From Nocardioides flavescens (lineage in GTDB: Bacteria > Actinomycetota > Actinomycetes > Propionibacteriales > Nocardioidaceae), in NCBI RefSeq assembly GCF_009823805.1, contig NZ_WUEK01000004.1, forward strand, positions 186,001 to 250,000: 64,000 bases of DNA. Direction: 5' to 3'. Positions 51,079 through 60,353 of this stretch are shown in pieces. Numbering within the stretch: position 1 is the stretch's first letter; every line of letters begins with the position of its first letter. Made by a program: the position numbers and the translations under genes. The notes below the pieces were generated by a model, which saw nothing but the letters and a program-made list of their open reading frames with translations, was not told the DNA's origin and searched no databases.

Positions 51079-52485
51079 GTGGTCCCGGTCCCGTCCTTCC
51101 TCGCCCGTGAGCGCATCGTCGCTGCTCCCGGCTTCAACCGCTGGCTGATCCCGCCCGCCGCCCTGGCAGTGCACCTGTGCATCGGGCAGGTCTACGCCAC
51201 GAGCGTCTACAAGACGGCCCTGGTCGAGCACTTCGACGCCTCGCTGACCTCGGTCGGGGTCATCTTCAGCATCGCGATCGTGATGCTCGGGCTGTCCGCG
51301 GCGGTCATGGGCACGTGGGTCGACCGCAACGGCCCCCGCGCCGCGATGTTCTTCGCCGCCTGCTTCTGGTTCGCCGGGTTCATGGTCGGCGCGCTCGGCA
51401 TCGGGACCGGGCAGCTGTGGCTGGTCTACCTCGGCTACGGCGTGATCGGCGGCATCGGACTCGGCATCGGCTACATCTCGCCGGTCTCGACGCTGATCAA
51501 GTGGTTCCCCGACCGGCCGGGCCTCGCCACCGGCATGGCGATCATGGGCTTCGGCGGCGGCGCGCTCATCGCGAGCCCCCTGTCGGGCCGCCTGCTCGGC
51601 GCCTACGACTCCGGCTACGACTCGACGGTCGCGGGCTCGGTCGCGAGCGGGCACGCCGTGATGCTGCTGTTCCTCACCCTCGGCATCGTCTACCTCTGCT
51701 TCATGATGTTCGGCGCCTTCTCCGTGCGGGTCCCGGCCGACGACTGGCGCCCCGACGGCTTCGACCCGAGCACGGTCAAGCAGCAGAAGATGGTGACCAC
51801 GGCGAGCGTGAGCGCCGCCAACGCGATCCGCACCCCGCAGTTCTGGCTGTTGTGGGTCGTGCTGTTCTGCAACGTCACCGCCGGCATCGGCATCCTCGAG
51901 CAGGCCGCGCCGATGATCCAGGACTTCTTCCGCGACGGCGCCGACTCCACGGTGAGCGCGGCCGCGGCGGGTGGGTTCGTCGGTCTCCTGTCGATCGCCA
52001 ACATGGCCGGCCGCTTCGTGTGGTCCTCGACCTCCGACGTCATCGGCCGCAAGCCGATCTACATGCTCTACCTCGGCGCCGGGCTCGCGGCGTACGTCCT
52101 GCTGGCCACGGTCGGCCCCAACTCCACCGTGCTGTTCGTGCTGTTCGCGGCGATCATCCTGTCCTTCTACGGCGGTGGCTTCGCCACGATCCCGGCCTAC
52201 CTGCGCGACCTGTTCGGCATCTACCAGGTCGGTGCGATCCACGGCCGGCTGCTGACCGCCTGGTCGGCGGCGGGGGTCGCCGGGCCGCTCATCGTCAACG
52301 CGTTCCTCGACGCCGAGGGGACGCCCGGTGAGCTGACCGCCGCGGCCTACCGCGGTGCACTGTTCACGATGGTCGGCCTGCTGGCGGTCGGCTTCGTCGC
52401 CAACCTGCTGGTGCGACCGGTGTCCGAGAAGTACCACGAGCCGAAGAGCCGCACCGCGGCCGAGCCGGAGAGGAGCCGAGCATGA
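51079..52485 (+). CDS. OFA-family major facilitator (oxalate/formate or lactate type)
   Basis: A 468-aa, 12-helix MFS protein. GGAGGTC five bases before GTG 51079 sets the start. RWLIPPAALAVHLCIGQVYATSVYKTALV is the N-terminal signature of the OFA family (OxlT, YhjX, lactate transporters); WVDRNGPRAAMF and SDVIGRKPIYML are the two MFS cytoplasmic loop motifs. The C-terminal helix SAAYRGALFTMVGLLAVGF-type segment precedes a charged tail. It is followed immediately by a 33-aa small-subunit ORF in ATGA, a pairing known for this family. Confidence 0.9.
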   Translation: MVPVPSFLARERIVAAPGFNRWLIPPAALAVHLCIGQVYATSVYKTALVEHFDASLTSVGVIFSIAIVMLGLSAAVMGTWVDRNGPRAAMFFAACFWFAGFMVGALGIGTGQLWLVYLGYGVIGGIGLGIGYISPVSTLIKWFPDRPGLATGMAIMGFGGGALIASPLSGRLLGAYDSGYDSTVAGSVASGHAVMLLFLTLGIVYLCFMMFGAFSVRVPADDWRPDGFDPSTVKQQKMVTTASVSAANAIRTPQFWLLWVVLFCNVTAGIGILEQAAPMIQDFFRDGADSTVSAAAAGGFVGLLSIANMAGRFVWSSTSDVIGRKPIYMLYLGAGLAAYVLLATVGPNSTVLFVLFAAIILSFYGGGFATIPAYLRDLFGIYQVGAIHGRLLTAWSAAGVAGPLIVNAFLDAEGTPGELTAAAYRGALFTMVGLLAVGFVANLLVRPVSEKYHEPKSRTAAEPERSRA

Positions 52486-52583
52486 GCGCACGTGTCGCCG
52501 TCGCCTGGGCGGTGGTGGGGATCCCGCTGGTCTACGGGATCGTCGAGACCCTCAACAAGGCGGCGTCCCTCTTCACGAAGTAG
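52482..52583 (+). CDS. OFA transporter small subunit (33 aa)
   Basis: A very short gene: MSARVAVAWAVVGIPLVYG begins it, and the full product is one membrane helix with a Lys-ended tail (NKAASLFTK). It starts in the ATG of ATGA with the OFA transporter and ends at TAG 52583. NCBI calls such peptides MFS transporter small subunit. Likely inserts beside the carrier and stabilises it, but its biochemical role is unproven. Confidence 0.8.
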   Translation: MSARVAVAWAVVGIPLVYGIVETLNKAASLFTK

Positions 52584-52591
52584 AGGAGGAC

Positions 52592-52597
52592 TAGGCT
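52592..52597 (+). promoter_or_regulatory. -10 box of the GtrA-like gene
   Basis: TAGGCT, six bases before GTG 52604. AGGAGGA at 52584-52590 lies further upstream, 14 bases before the start, too far to be its ribosome site. Confidence 0.45.
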
Positions 52598-52603
52598 CCA
52601 CCT

Positions 52604-53188
52604 GTGGAGAAGCCCTGGAGACGGTTCGGCCTCGAGGCCAGCCGCTTCCTCGCGGTGGGCCTCGTGGCCACGGTGGTGGCCCTGATCCTCTTCAACTGGC
52701 TGGTTCACGGCTTCGGCCCGCTCCGCGGGGCGTGGCTGAACGACGACCCCGAGGTCGCCTACGTGCTGGCCAACGCGGTCGGCATGGTCATCAGCTTCCG
52801 CGGGACGAAGGTCTGGGCCTTCCGCGACCGGCGCACCCGGCACGCAGACGGCGGACTGGTGGCGTTCGTGGTCATCAACCTCGCCACGATGCTCATCCCG
52901 ATCACCTGCCTGTCGGTGAGCCGCGGCCTGGGGCTCGACGACCCGGTCTCCGACAACGTCTCGGCCAACGTCATCGGGCTGGCGCTGGGCAACGCCGCGC
53001 GGTTCTTCCTGTTCCGCACGTTCGTCTTCCTGCGTGTCGACGACCCGGAGATGACCCTCGACCTGCACTTCTGCGAGCTCGCCGAGCCCGGTGAGGCAGG
53101 AGAGCCCGGGGGGAGCGGCGCTACGACCACAGTTCCACCCACCGGTGACCCAGTCGCGCCACCAGTGCCCGGAGCAGCGGCAGGCTGA
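52604..53188 (+). CDS. GtrA-family membrane protein
   Basis: A 194-aa protein of the GtrA/DPMS family with four hydrophobic segments: FLAVGLVATVVALILFNW, YVLANAVGMVISF, VAFVVINLATMLIPIT and an IGLALGNAARFFLF segment. RTFVFLR closes the family domain, and an Asp/Glu, Pro/Gly-rich cytoplasmic tail follows. These proteins help flip lipid-linked sugars; the mycobacterial neighbourhood of birA/accD5 also carries a similar gene (Rv3277). The 3' end overlaps the convergent maf gene by 68 bases. Confidence 0.85.
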   Translation: MEKPWRRFGLEASRFLAVGLVATVVALILFNWLVHGFGPLRGAWLNDDPEVAYVLANAVGMVISFRGTKVWAFRDRRTRHADGGLVAFVVINLATMLIPITCLSVSRGLGLDDPVSDNVSANVIGLALGNAARFFLFRTFVFLRVDDPEMTLDLHFCELAEPGEAGEPGGSGATTTVPPTGDPVAPPVPGAAAG

Positions 53189-53726
53189 CGCCCACGACGT
53201 TGTGGAAGTCGCCCTCGATGCCGGTGACGAACGCGCCGCCGTACCCGTCGACGGTGAAGGCGCCCGCGACGTGCAGCGGCTCGCCCGTGGCGACGTACGC
53301 CGCGATCTCGGCGTCGTCGACGTCCGCGAAGCGCACGGTCGTCGAGGCCGTGGCCGAGACCGTCTCGCCGCTGACGGTGTCGTGCAGGCTGTGCCCGGTG
53401 TGCAGCACCCCGGAGCGGCCGCGCTGACGTCGCCAGCGCTCGGTGGCCACCTCGGGGGTGCCGGGCTTGCCGAGCGCCTCGCCGTCGAGGTCGAGCACCG
53501 AGTCGCAGCCGAGCACGAGTGCCCGCTCGGGCAGGTCGTCGCGAGCGGCGACGGCGGCGCACTTGAGCTCGGCCAGGCGCAGGGCGAGCTCGGCGGGAGG
53601 CAGCGGCCCGAGCTGGTCCTCGTCGACGCCCGAGACGATCACGGTCGGCTCGATGCCGGCCGAGCGCAGCGTCGCGAGCCGCGCGGGGGACTGCGAGGCC
53701 AGCACCAGCGCGGGCCCCGTGCTCAC
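53121..53726 (-). CDS. maf: Maf-family nucleotide pyrophosphatase
   Basis: House-cleaning NTP pyrophosphatase of 201 aa. LASQSPARLATLRSAG with SxSPRR-like loop, DEDQLG, VLGCDSVLDLDGEALGKP with the catalytic Asp, and YVATGEPLHVAGAFTVDGYGG, the conserved end, are present. It hydrolyses dTTP, UTP or modified nucleotides. It starts with GTG overlapping the TetR stop (GTGA). Maf also neighbours accE5/accD5 in mycobacteria. Confidence 0.93.
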   Translation of the reverse strand: MSTGPALVLASQSPARLATLRSAGIEPTVIVSGVDEDQLGPLPPAELALRLAELKCAAVAARDDLPERALVLGCDSVLDLDGEALGKPGTPEVATERWRRQRGRSGVLHTGHSLHDTVSGETVSATASTTVRFADVDDAEIAAYVATGEPLHVAGAFTVDGYGGAFVTGIEGDFHNVVGVSLPLLRALVARLGHRWVELWS

Positions 53727-54307
53727 GTCAGCACCTCCAGCGCCTCGCCGAAGGCGCAGCGGGTGAGCGCGGCGAGGGGGAGCGACTCGTCGAGGTGCTC
53801 GTGGGCGCGGATCGAGAGCATCACGTTGAGCAGCATGCCCTGGGCGATGAACTCCTCGGCCTGCTCGTCCGTGCAGCCGGTCGAGGCCACGACCGCGTAG
53901 ATCGCCCCCATCCCGGCGCGGGCCCGCGCCGCGATCTGCTCGTCGCCGCTCGCCGCGAAGCCGTGCATCATCACCATGAGCAGGTCGCGGTCGGCCAGCA
54001 GGTCGGTGTAGGCGTGCCCCAGGCGCCCCCAGTCCTCGGGTTCCTCGGGGTCGAACGGCGCGTCGGCGAGCACGCGCTCGAAGGCCCGCCGCACCTCGGC
54101 GCAGGCCAGCTCCAGCACCTGCAGGAACAGCTCCTGCTTGGAGCCGAAGGTCCGCACGACGTAGGGCTGCGACACGCCGGCCTCACGGGCCACCTCGTCG
54201 GTGCTGGTGCCGGCGTACCCGCCGCGGGAGAAGGCCCGCAGGCCCGCTCGCAGCAGCTGCTCACGTCGGTCGTCGGCGCTCATCCGGGCCCGGGTCTCGG
54301 TGCTCAC
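53723..54307 (-). CDS. TetR-family transcriptional regulator
   Basis: A 194-aa regulator: RREQLLRAGLRAFSRGGYAGTSTDEVAREAGVSQPYVVRTFGSKQELF is the three-helix DNA-binding domain with FGSKQEL at its end. The ligand domain is TetR_C-type (MVMMHGFAASGDEQIAARAR). Leaderless GTG 54307; its -10 TAACCT overlaps the first of two direct operator repeats. It is divergent from a DHA2 exporter, its likely target, and is co-transcribed with maf. Confidence 0.9.
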   Translation of the reverse strand: MSTETRARMSADDRREQLLRAGLRAFSRGGYAGTSTDEVAREAGVSQPYVVRTFGSKQELFLQVLELACAEVRRAFERVLADAPFDPEEPEDWGRLGHAYTDLLADRDLLMVMMHGFAASGDEQIAARARAGMGAIYAVVASTGCTDEQAEEFIAQGMLLNVMLSIRAHEHLDESLPLAALTRCAFGEALEVLT

Positions 54308-54314
54308 GCTTGAC

Positions 54315-54320
54315 AGGTTA
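54315..54320 (-). promoter_or_regulatory. -10 box of the tetR-maf operon
   Basis: TAACCT on the minus strand, seven bases before GTG 54307, partly covered by operator repeat 1. Confidence 0.45.
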
Positions 54321-54368
54321 TCAGTCGATGCCTACCGTCTGGAGTGCCGGTAATCATTCGATGCCTAC
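54317..54368. promoter_or_regulatory. Two direct operator repeats for the TetR regulator
   Basis: GTTATCAGTCGATGCCTAC (54317-54335) and GTAATCATTCGATGCCTAC (54350-54368) share 17 of 19 bases with a 33-base offset, about three helical turns. Each contains ATC-N4-GAT symmetry. They span the promoter region of both divergent genes, consistent with two repressor dimers on one DNA face. Confidence 0.6.
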
Positions 54369-54393
54369 AACTCGTCCGAGACGGAGACCCTCG

Positions 54394-55806
54394 ATGACCA
54401 CGACCCTCGACGCCGCCCCGGAGGCGGCCGCCTCCGCGCCGCGCCGGCGCGTGCCCGTCTGGCTGGCCGTCGTGGCCGCCTCCCTGCCGATGTTCATGGC
54501 GACCCTCGACAACCTCGTGATGACCAGCGCCCTGCCGGTCATCCAGGTCGACCTCGACGCCTCGGTCGGCCAGCTGTCGTGGTTCATGAACGCCTACACC
54601 CTGGTCTTCGCCACGCTGATGCTCCCCGCGGCGACGCTGGGCGACCGGCTCGGCCGTCGCCGGGTGATGCTGGCGGGGATCGCGGTCTTCACGCTCGCCT
54701 CGGTGGCGGCGGCGCTCAGCTCCTCGGCGGAGGCGCTCATCGCCGCCCGGGCCGTGCAGGGCCTCGGAGCGGCGGCGATCATGCCGCTCTCGCTGACCCT
54801 GCTCGCCTCGAGCGTCCCGCCGGCCGCCCGCGCCGTCGCCATCGGCGTCTGGGGCGGCGTCTCCGGCCTCGGCGTGGCCCTCGGGCCGGTGATCGGCGGC
54901 GCGGTGGTCGAGGGCGTCAGCTGGCAGGCGATCTTCTGGCTCAACGTGCCCGTCGCGCTCGTCGCCGTGCCGCTGCTGCTGCTCGCCGTCCGCGAGTCGC
55001 GAGGGGCCTGGCAGCGCCTCGACCCGGTCGGCACGGTGCTGCTCGGCGGTGCGGTCTCGCTCGGCATCTGGGGGATCGTGCACGGCAACGACGACGGGTG
55101 GGGCTCGCTCGGGGTGCTCGGCCCCCTCGTCCTCGCCGCGGTCCTCGTGCCGGCGTACGTCGCCTGGGCGCGGCGCCGCGACTACGCCGTGCTGCCGTTG
55201 CGGCTGTTCGCCTCGCGCGGCTTCTCGGTCGCCAACGTCGTCGGGCTGAGCTTCACCATCGGCATGTTCGGCACGGTCTTCCTGCTCTCGCAGTACCTCC
55301 AGATCGTGCAGGGCTACTCGCCCTTCGAGGCCGGCCTCCGCACGCTGCCGTGGACCGCCGCGCCGATGGTCGTCGCCCCGATCGCCGGGGCGCTGGCCGC
55401 GCGCACCGGGCTGCGGGCGCTGCTGGTGACCGGGCTGAGCCTGCAGACCGTCTCGCTGGTGTGGTTCGCGGTGCTCACCGAGAACAGCTCGGCGTACCCG
55501 TCGTTCGTGCTGCCGCTCGCGCTGGCCGGCGTCGGGATGGGGCTGACCTTCGCGCCGAGCGCGACCGCCGTGCTGGAGGGCCTGCCCGACCACGACTTCG
55601 CGACCGCGTCGTCGGCCAACTCGACCATCCGCGAGTTCGGGGTGGCGCTGGGCATCGCGCTGCTCACCGCGGTCTTCCTCGGCAACGGCGGTCAGCTGAC
55701 GCCGACCGGGTACGACGGCGCGATCGGTCCGGCGCTGCTCACCGGCGCCGGTGCGGTCCTCGTCGCCGTCGTCGCCGCGGCGTTCGCCCCCGGGCGGCAC
55801 CGCTAG
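54394..55806 (+). CDS. DHA2-family (14-helix) multidrug MFS exporter
   Basis: A 470-aa exporter of the EmrB/QacA drug family. The helix-1 segment LDNLVMTSALPVIQVDLDAS, then GDRLGRRRVMLAGI (motif A) and GVWGGVSGLGVALGPVIGGAVV (motif C, antiporter motif) identify it. Fourteen hydrophobic helices continue to near the C-terminus. ATG 54394 follows GGAG; an earlier ATG at 54361 overlaps operator repeat 2. The divergent TetR and tandem operator repeats imply drug-inducible export; ligand unknown. Confidence 0.9.
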   Translation: MTTTLDAAPEAAASAPRRRVPVWLAVVAASLPMFMATLDNLVMTSALPVIQVDLDASVGQLSWFMNAYTLVFATLMLPAATLGDRLGRRRVMLAGIAVFTLASVAAALSSSAEALIAARAVQGLGAAAIMPLSLTLLASSVPPAARAVAIGVWGGVSGLGVALGPVIGGAVVEGVSWQAIFWLNVPVALVAVPLLLLAVRESRGAWQRLDPVGTVLLGGAVSLGIWGIVHGNDDGWGSLGVLGPLVLAAVLVPAYVAWARRRDYAVLPLRLFASRGFSVANVVGLSFTIGMFGTVFLLSQYLQIVQGYSPFEAGLRTLPWTAAPMVVAPIAGALAARTGLRALLVTGLSLQTVSLVWFAVLTENSSAYPSFVLPLALAGVGMGLTFAPSATAVLEGLPDHDFATASSANSTIREFGVALGIALLTAVFLGNGGQLTPTGYDGAIGPALLTGAGAVLVAVVAAAFAPGRHR

Positions 55807-55818
55807 ATCGACCTAGCG
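55801..55818. terminator. Short hairpin between the exporter and accE genes
   Basis: CGCTAG-N6-CTAGCG contains the stop codons of both convergent genes (TAG at 55804-55806 plus; CTA at 55813-55815 minus). It is a weak but symmetric candidate terminator. Confidence 0.4.
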
Positions 55819-56070
55819 GGGCAGCCCGCTGGAGCGCCACCCGCCGGGTCCGGCGGGGAGGGTGCGGCGCAGGCCGCGGTGGGGTGCGGACCACTCGGGC
55901 CTGCGTCGGGGCGCGGCCGCCGGCTCGCCGCCGGCGGCGGCGAGCACGGCGACCAGGGCCGCGAGCTCCTCGGGGGTGGCGTCGCCGCGCACCACCCTGA
56001 GGAACGGGACTCGCTCCGCGGGGGAAGGCGAGGTGCTCGCTCCGCTCGCGCTGTCTTCTGTTCCGCCCAT
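55813..56070 (-). CDS. accE5: Acyl-CoA carboxylase epsilon subunit
   Basis: An 85-aa protein. PFLRVVRGDATPEELAALVAVLAA is the family-defining helix of actinobacterial AccE/PccE; the rest is Pro/Arg-rich and ends SSGLPR. It stabilises the beta-alpha carboxylase complex. A perfect AAGGAGG lies before ATG 56070. It directly follows accD5 (29-base gap) as in mycobacteria. Confidence 0.88.
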   Translation of the reverse strand: MGGTEDSASGASTSPSPAERVPFLRVVRGDATPEELAALVAVLAAAGGEPAAAPRRRPEWSAPHRGLRRTLPAGPGGWRSSGLPR

Positions 56071-56099
56071 TCGGGCCTCCTTCGTCGGCGAATGAGCGG

Positions 56100-57719
<1,620 letters not shown>

Positions 57720-57740
57720 GGTTTCCTTCCGTCGACTGGA

Positions 57741-57756
57741 GGTCACGATAGTGACC
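57741..57756. promoter_or_regulatory. Dyad and divergent promoter between accD5 and birA
   Basis: GGTCAC-GATA-GTGACC is a 6+4+6 dyad filling the divergent spacer. It contains CACGAT (57744-57749), seven bases before GTG 57757 of birA, and CACTAT on the other strand for accD5. A shared regulator could set carboxylase and biotinylation together; the biotin ligase itself has no DNA-binding domain. Confidence 0.5.
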
Positions 57757-58596
57757 GTGAGCCCCGCTGCCGACGAGAGCCCAGCCACGGACCGCCCGCC
57801 GCTCGACTCCACCGCACTGTCGGCCGACGGCGCCCTGCTGCCGGGGCTGCGGGTCGAGGTCGTCGAGGAGACGGGCTCGACCAACGCCCTCGTGGCCGAG
57901 CGCGCCCGGGCGGGCGAGCCCGAGGGGCTCGTCGTCGTCGCCGAGCACCAGACGGCCGGGCGCGGTCGCCTCGACCGTCGCTGGGAGACGCCGCCGCGCG
58001 CCGCCCTGACCTTCTCGGTGCTGCTGCGCCCGAGCGTGGCGCCGGCCTCGTGGCCGTGGCTGCCGCTGCTGGCGGGCCACGCGGTCGGCAAGACCCTGCG
58101 CGCCGTCGGCCACGACGCCGCGGTGAAGTGGCCCAACGACGTGCTCATCGACGGCCGCAAGGTCGCCGGGCTGCTGGTCGAGCGGGTGGACTCACCCGCC
58201 GGTCCGGCCGCGGTCGTCGGCATCGGGCTCAACGTCAGCACCTCGCGCCAGGAGCTCCCGGTGCCCGAGGCGACCTCGCTGGCCCTGGAGGCGGGCGGTG
58301 CGCCCGACCGCACCGCGCTGCTGGTCGACCTCCTCGCCACGCTGGGGGAGTCGTACGCCGCCTGGCAGGCGGGTGGTGCGGCGGCCGAGGCGCGGCTCGC
58401 CGAGTCCTACGCAGCCGCGTGCGACACCGTCGGGCGCGAGGTGCGCGTCGACCTGCCCGCGGCGCAGACGCTGCACGGTCGCGCGACCGGCGTCGACAGC
58501 AGAGGACGGCTGCTCGTCGAGCACGACGGCACCACCACCGCGGTGGCCGCGGGCGACGTCGTCCACGTGCGCGCACAGGAGCGCCCGCAGGACTGA
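57757..58596 (+). CDS. birA: Biotin--[acetyl-CoA-carboxylase] ligase
   Basis: Attaches biotin to BCCP domains of AccA and Pyc. Class I (no HTH) of 279 aa: a short variable N-terminus, [10 protein letters not shown], the [10 protein letters not shown] biotinyl-AMP loop, [19 protein letters not shown], and a C-terminal domain ending [12 protein letters not shown] 57757 fits the CACGAT box; a second GTG at 57751 is in frame. Divergent from accD5, its partner pathway; the PH-domain gene follows 36 bases later. Confidence 0.94.
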   Translation: MSPAADESPATDRPPLDSTALSADGALLPGLRVEVVEETGSTNALVAERARAGEPEGLVVVAEHQTAGRGRLDRRWETPPRAALTFSVLLRPSVAPASWPWLPLLAGHAVGKTLRAVGHDAAVKWPNDVLIDGRKVAGLLVERVDSPAGPAAVVGIGLNVSTSRQELPVPEATSLALEAGGAPDRTALLVDLLATLGESYAAWQAGGAAAEARLAESYAAACDTVGREVRVDLPAAQTLHGRATGVDSRGRLLVEHDGTTTAVAAGDVVHVRAQERPQD

Positions 58597-58620
58597 GGGA
58601 CGCGAGTGCCCCGGCAGTGA

Positions 58621-58626
58621 CATGAT
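58621..58626 (+). promoter_or_regulatory. -10 box of the 167-aa PH protein gene
   Basis: CATGAT, six bases before GTG 58633. Confidence 0.4.
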
Positions 58627-58632
58627 CGGCCC

Positions 58633-59136
58633 GTGGCCATCTCGCGCAAGCTCCTCAACGAGGGGGAGGAGGTGCTGGCGAGCATGCGCCAGCACCCGAA
58701 GGCACTCTTCCCGGCGATCTTCGCGCTGGTCGTCCTCCTCGCCGTCGGGGTCGCCGTCCAGACGCTCATCGACCAGCACGTCGTCACGCTCGTCGTCTGG
58801 GCGCTGGTCGCCGTCGGCGTGCTGTGGTGGGTGGCGCGCCCGGTGCTGCTGTGGGCCGTCGCGGTGCACGCCATCACCGACCGCCGGATCATCACCCGCT
58901 GGGGCGTGCTCACCCGGCGCGGCCACGACATCCCGCTGAAGCGGGTCAGCGACATCTCGATCGAGATCAACCTCATCGACCGGCCGTTCGGCTGCGGGAC
59001 GCTGATCATCACCGACGCCTCCACCGACGGCACCGTCTACCTCCACGACATCCCGCACGTCGAGCGGATCAAGCTGCTGATCCACAACATCGTCCACGAG
59101 CTGCCCGACGCCCACCCGCGCACCGAGGGCGTCTGA
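58633..59136 (+). CDS. PH-domain membrane protein
   Basis: A 167-aa protein with two helices (LFPAIFALVVLLAVGVAV, VVWALVAVGVLWWVARPVLL) and one PH-like domain: AITDRRIITRWGVLTRRGHDIPLKRVSDISIEINLIDR. It resembles mycobacterial Rv3278c-type proteins located between purK and birA. Function not known. Gene ends 16 bases before the cyclase start. Confidence 0.82.
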   Translation: MAISRKLLNEGEEVLASMRQHPKALFPAIFALVVLLAVGVAVQTLIDQHVVTLVVWALVAVGVLWWVARPVLLWAVAVHAITDRRIITRWGVLTRRGHDIPLKRVSDISIEINLIDRPFGCGTLIITDASTDGTVYLHDIPHVERIKLLIHNIVHELPDAHPRTEGV

Positions 59137-59152
59137 GCGGTGTCGGATAACG

Positions 59153-60175
59153 GTGTCTGACCGGCCCGAGGAACGGCCGGAGGAACGGCCCGAGGAGCGT
59201 CCCGAGGCGGAGCCCGAGCGTCTGGAGCAGCAGATCCTCGGGGAGGTGCGCCTGTTCACCGCGGCCGAGATCGCCGCCGAGACCGGTGTCGACCTCGAGC
59301 GGGCCCGCCGGCTCTGGCGCGCGCTCGGCTTCCCGGAGTACGACGAGACCTCGGCGTTCACGCGCGCGGACGCCGAGGCGCTCACGACCATCGACGGCAT
59401 CGTCGAGTCCGGCCTCGTCGACTTCGACCTCGCGGTCAACCTCGCCCGCGCCGTCGGCCAGACCATGGCCCGCCTGTCCGACTGGGAGGTCTCGGCGCTG
59501 CTCACCCGTGTGCTGCAGCTGGCCCGGGAGCAGGCGAGCGGCGACCAGGAGACCCTGGCCATCGGGCTGAGGATGATCGAGGAGTTCAGCGTCCCGTTCG
59601 AGTCGCTGCTCGTCTACGTCTGGAAGCGTCACCTCGCCGCCGCGGTCGCCCGCACCGAGGCCCTCGGCGCCCGCGAGGAGGACGTCAACACCTCGCGCCT
59701 CAGCGTGGGGTTCGCCGACATCGTCTCCTTCACCGCGCTGTCCAACGAGCTGACCCAGGAGCGCATCGGCGACCTCGTCGAGCTCTTCGAGGGCCGGTGC
59801 GCCGACGTGGTGGCCTCCCAGCGCGGCCGGGTCATCAAGTCGATCGGCGACTCGGTGCTGTTCGTGCACGAGGACCCGATCGCGGCGTACGAGATCGCCG
59901 AGGGGATCATCACCGTCATCGGCCGCGACTCCCGGATGCCCGACGTCCGCCTCGGGCTCGCCACCGGCTCGGTGGTCCTGCGGCTCGGCGACGTCTTCGG
60001 CCCCCCGGTCAACCTCGCCTCGCGCCTCACGGCCGTCGCCCGCCGCAACCGGATCATCGTCGACGACGAGACCGCCGAGCAGCTGCCCTCCGACCAGTTC
60101 GAGACCCGCAAGCTCCCCGCTCGCCCCGTCCGCGGCTTCGGCCTCGTCGAGCCGGTCGCCGTACGCCGCCACTGA
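59153..60175 (+). CDS. Class III adenylate cyclase with N-terminal regulatory domain
   Basis: A 340-aa cyclase. A tandem EERP repeat (about residues 6-17) is followed by a helical regulatory region (LFTAAEIAAETGVDLERARRLWRALGFPEYDE) typical of Ad_Cy_reg, as in mycobacterial Rv1264, whose N-terminal domain gives pH-dependent autoinhibition. The catalytic half has VGFADIVSFT (metal Asp) and VIKSIGDSVLFV, with the second metal Asp, and ends in the substrate-specifying region. No membrane helix. GTG 59153 follows the PH gene with no clear own promoter, so co-transcription is likely. Confidence 0.9.
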   Translation: MSDRPEERPEERPEERPEAEPERLEQQILGEVRLFTAAEIAAETGVDLERARRLWRALGFPEYDETSAFTRADAEALTTIDGIVESGLVDFDLAVNLARAVGQTMARLSDWEVSALLTRVLQLAREQASGDQETLAIGLRMIEEFSVPFESLLVYVWKRHLAAAVARTEALGAREEDVNTSRLSVGFADIVSFTALSNELTQERIGDLVELFEGRCADVVASQRGRVIKSIGDSVLFVHEDPIAAYEIAEGIITVIGRDSRMPDVRLGLATGSVVLRLGDVFGPPVNLASRLTAVARRNRIIVDDETAEQLPSDQFETRKLPARPVRGFGLVEPVAVRRH

Positions 60176-60193
60176 GCTCGGCCCGTCGCGAGA

Positions 60194-60327
60194 GTGGTTC
60201 CAGACGGCCGTAGCCGGCTTCCTCAACCACCGGGGCCGGTGGTGAGGAAGGACGAAGTCCTGTCTGGAACCACGTCAGGTCGGCACAGTGGTTCCAGACG
60301 GTCGTTGCACGACCTCCTCAACCACCG
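60194..60327. repeat. Hairpin repeat cluster C
   Basis: Three elements, 60194-60233, 60236-60273 (inverted) and 60288-60327, each with GTGGTTCCAGACGG and CCTCAACCACCG ends or complements. The middle core is AGGAC-GAA-GTCCT, shared with clusters A and B and with the pyc insertion. It fills the cyclase-purK spacer. Confidence 0.9.
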
Positions 60328-60341
60328 ATCGGCTGCGCCGA

Positions 60342-60347
60342 TAGGGT
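60342..60347 (+). promoter_or_regulatory. -10 box of purK-purE
   Basis: TAGGGT, six bases before GTG 60354, 15 bases after the end of repeat cluster C. Confidence 0.5.
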
Positions 60348-60353
60348 CGGAGC

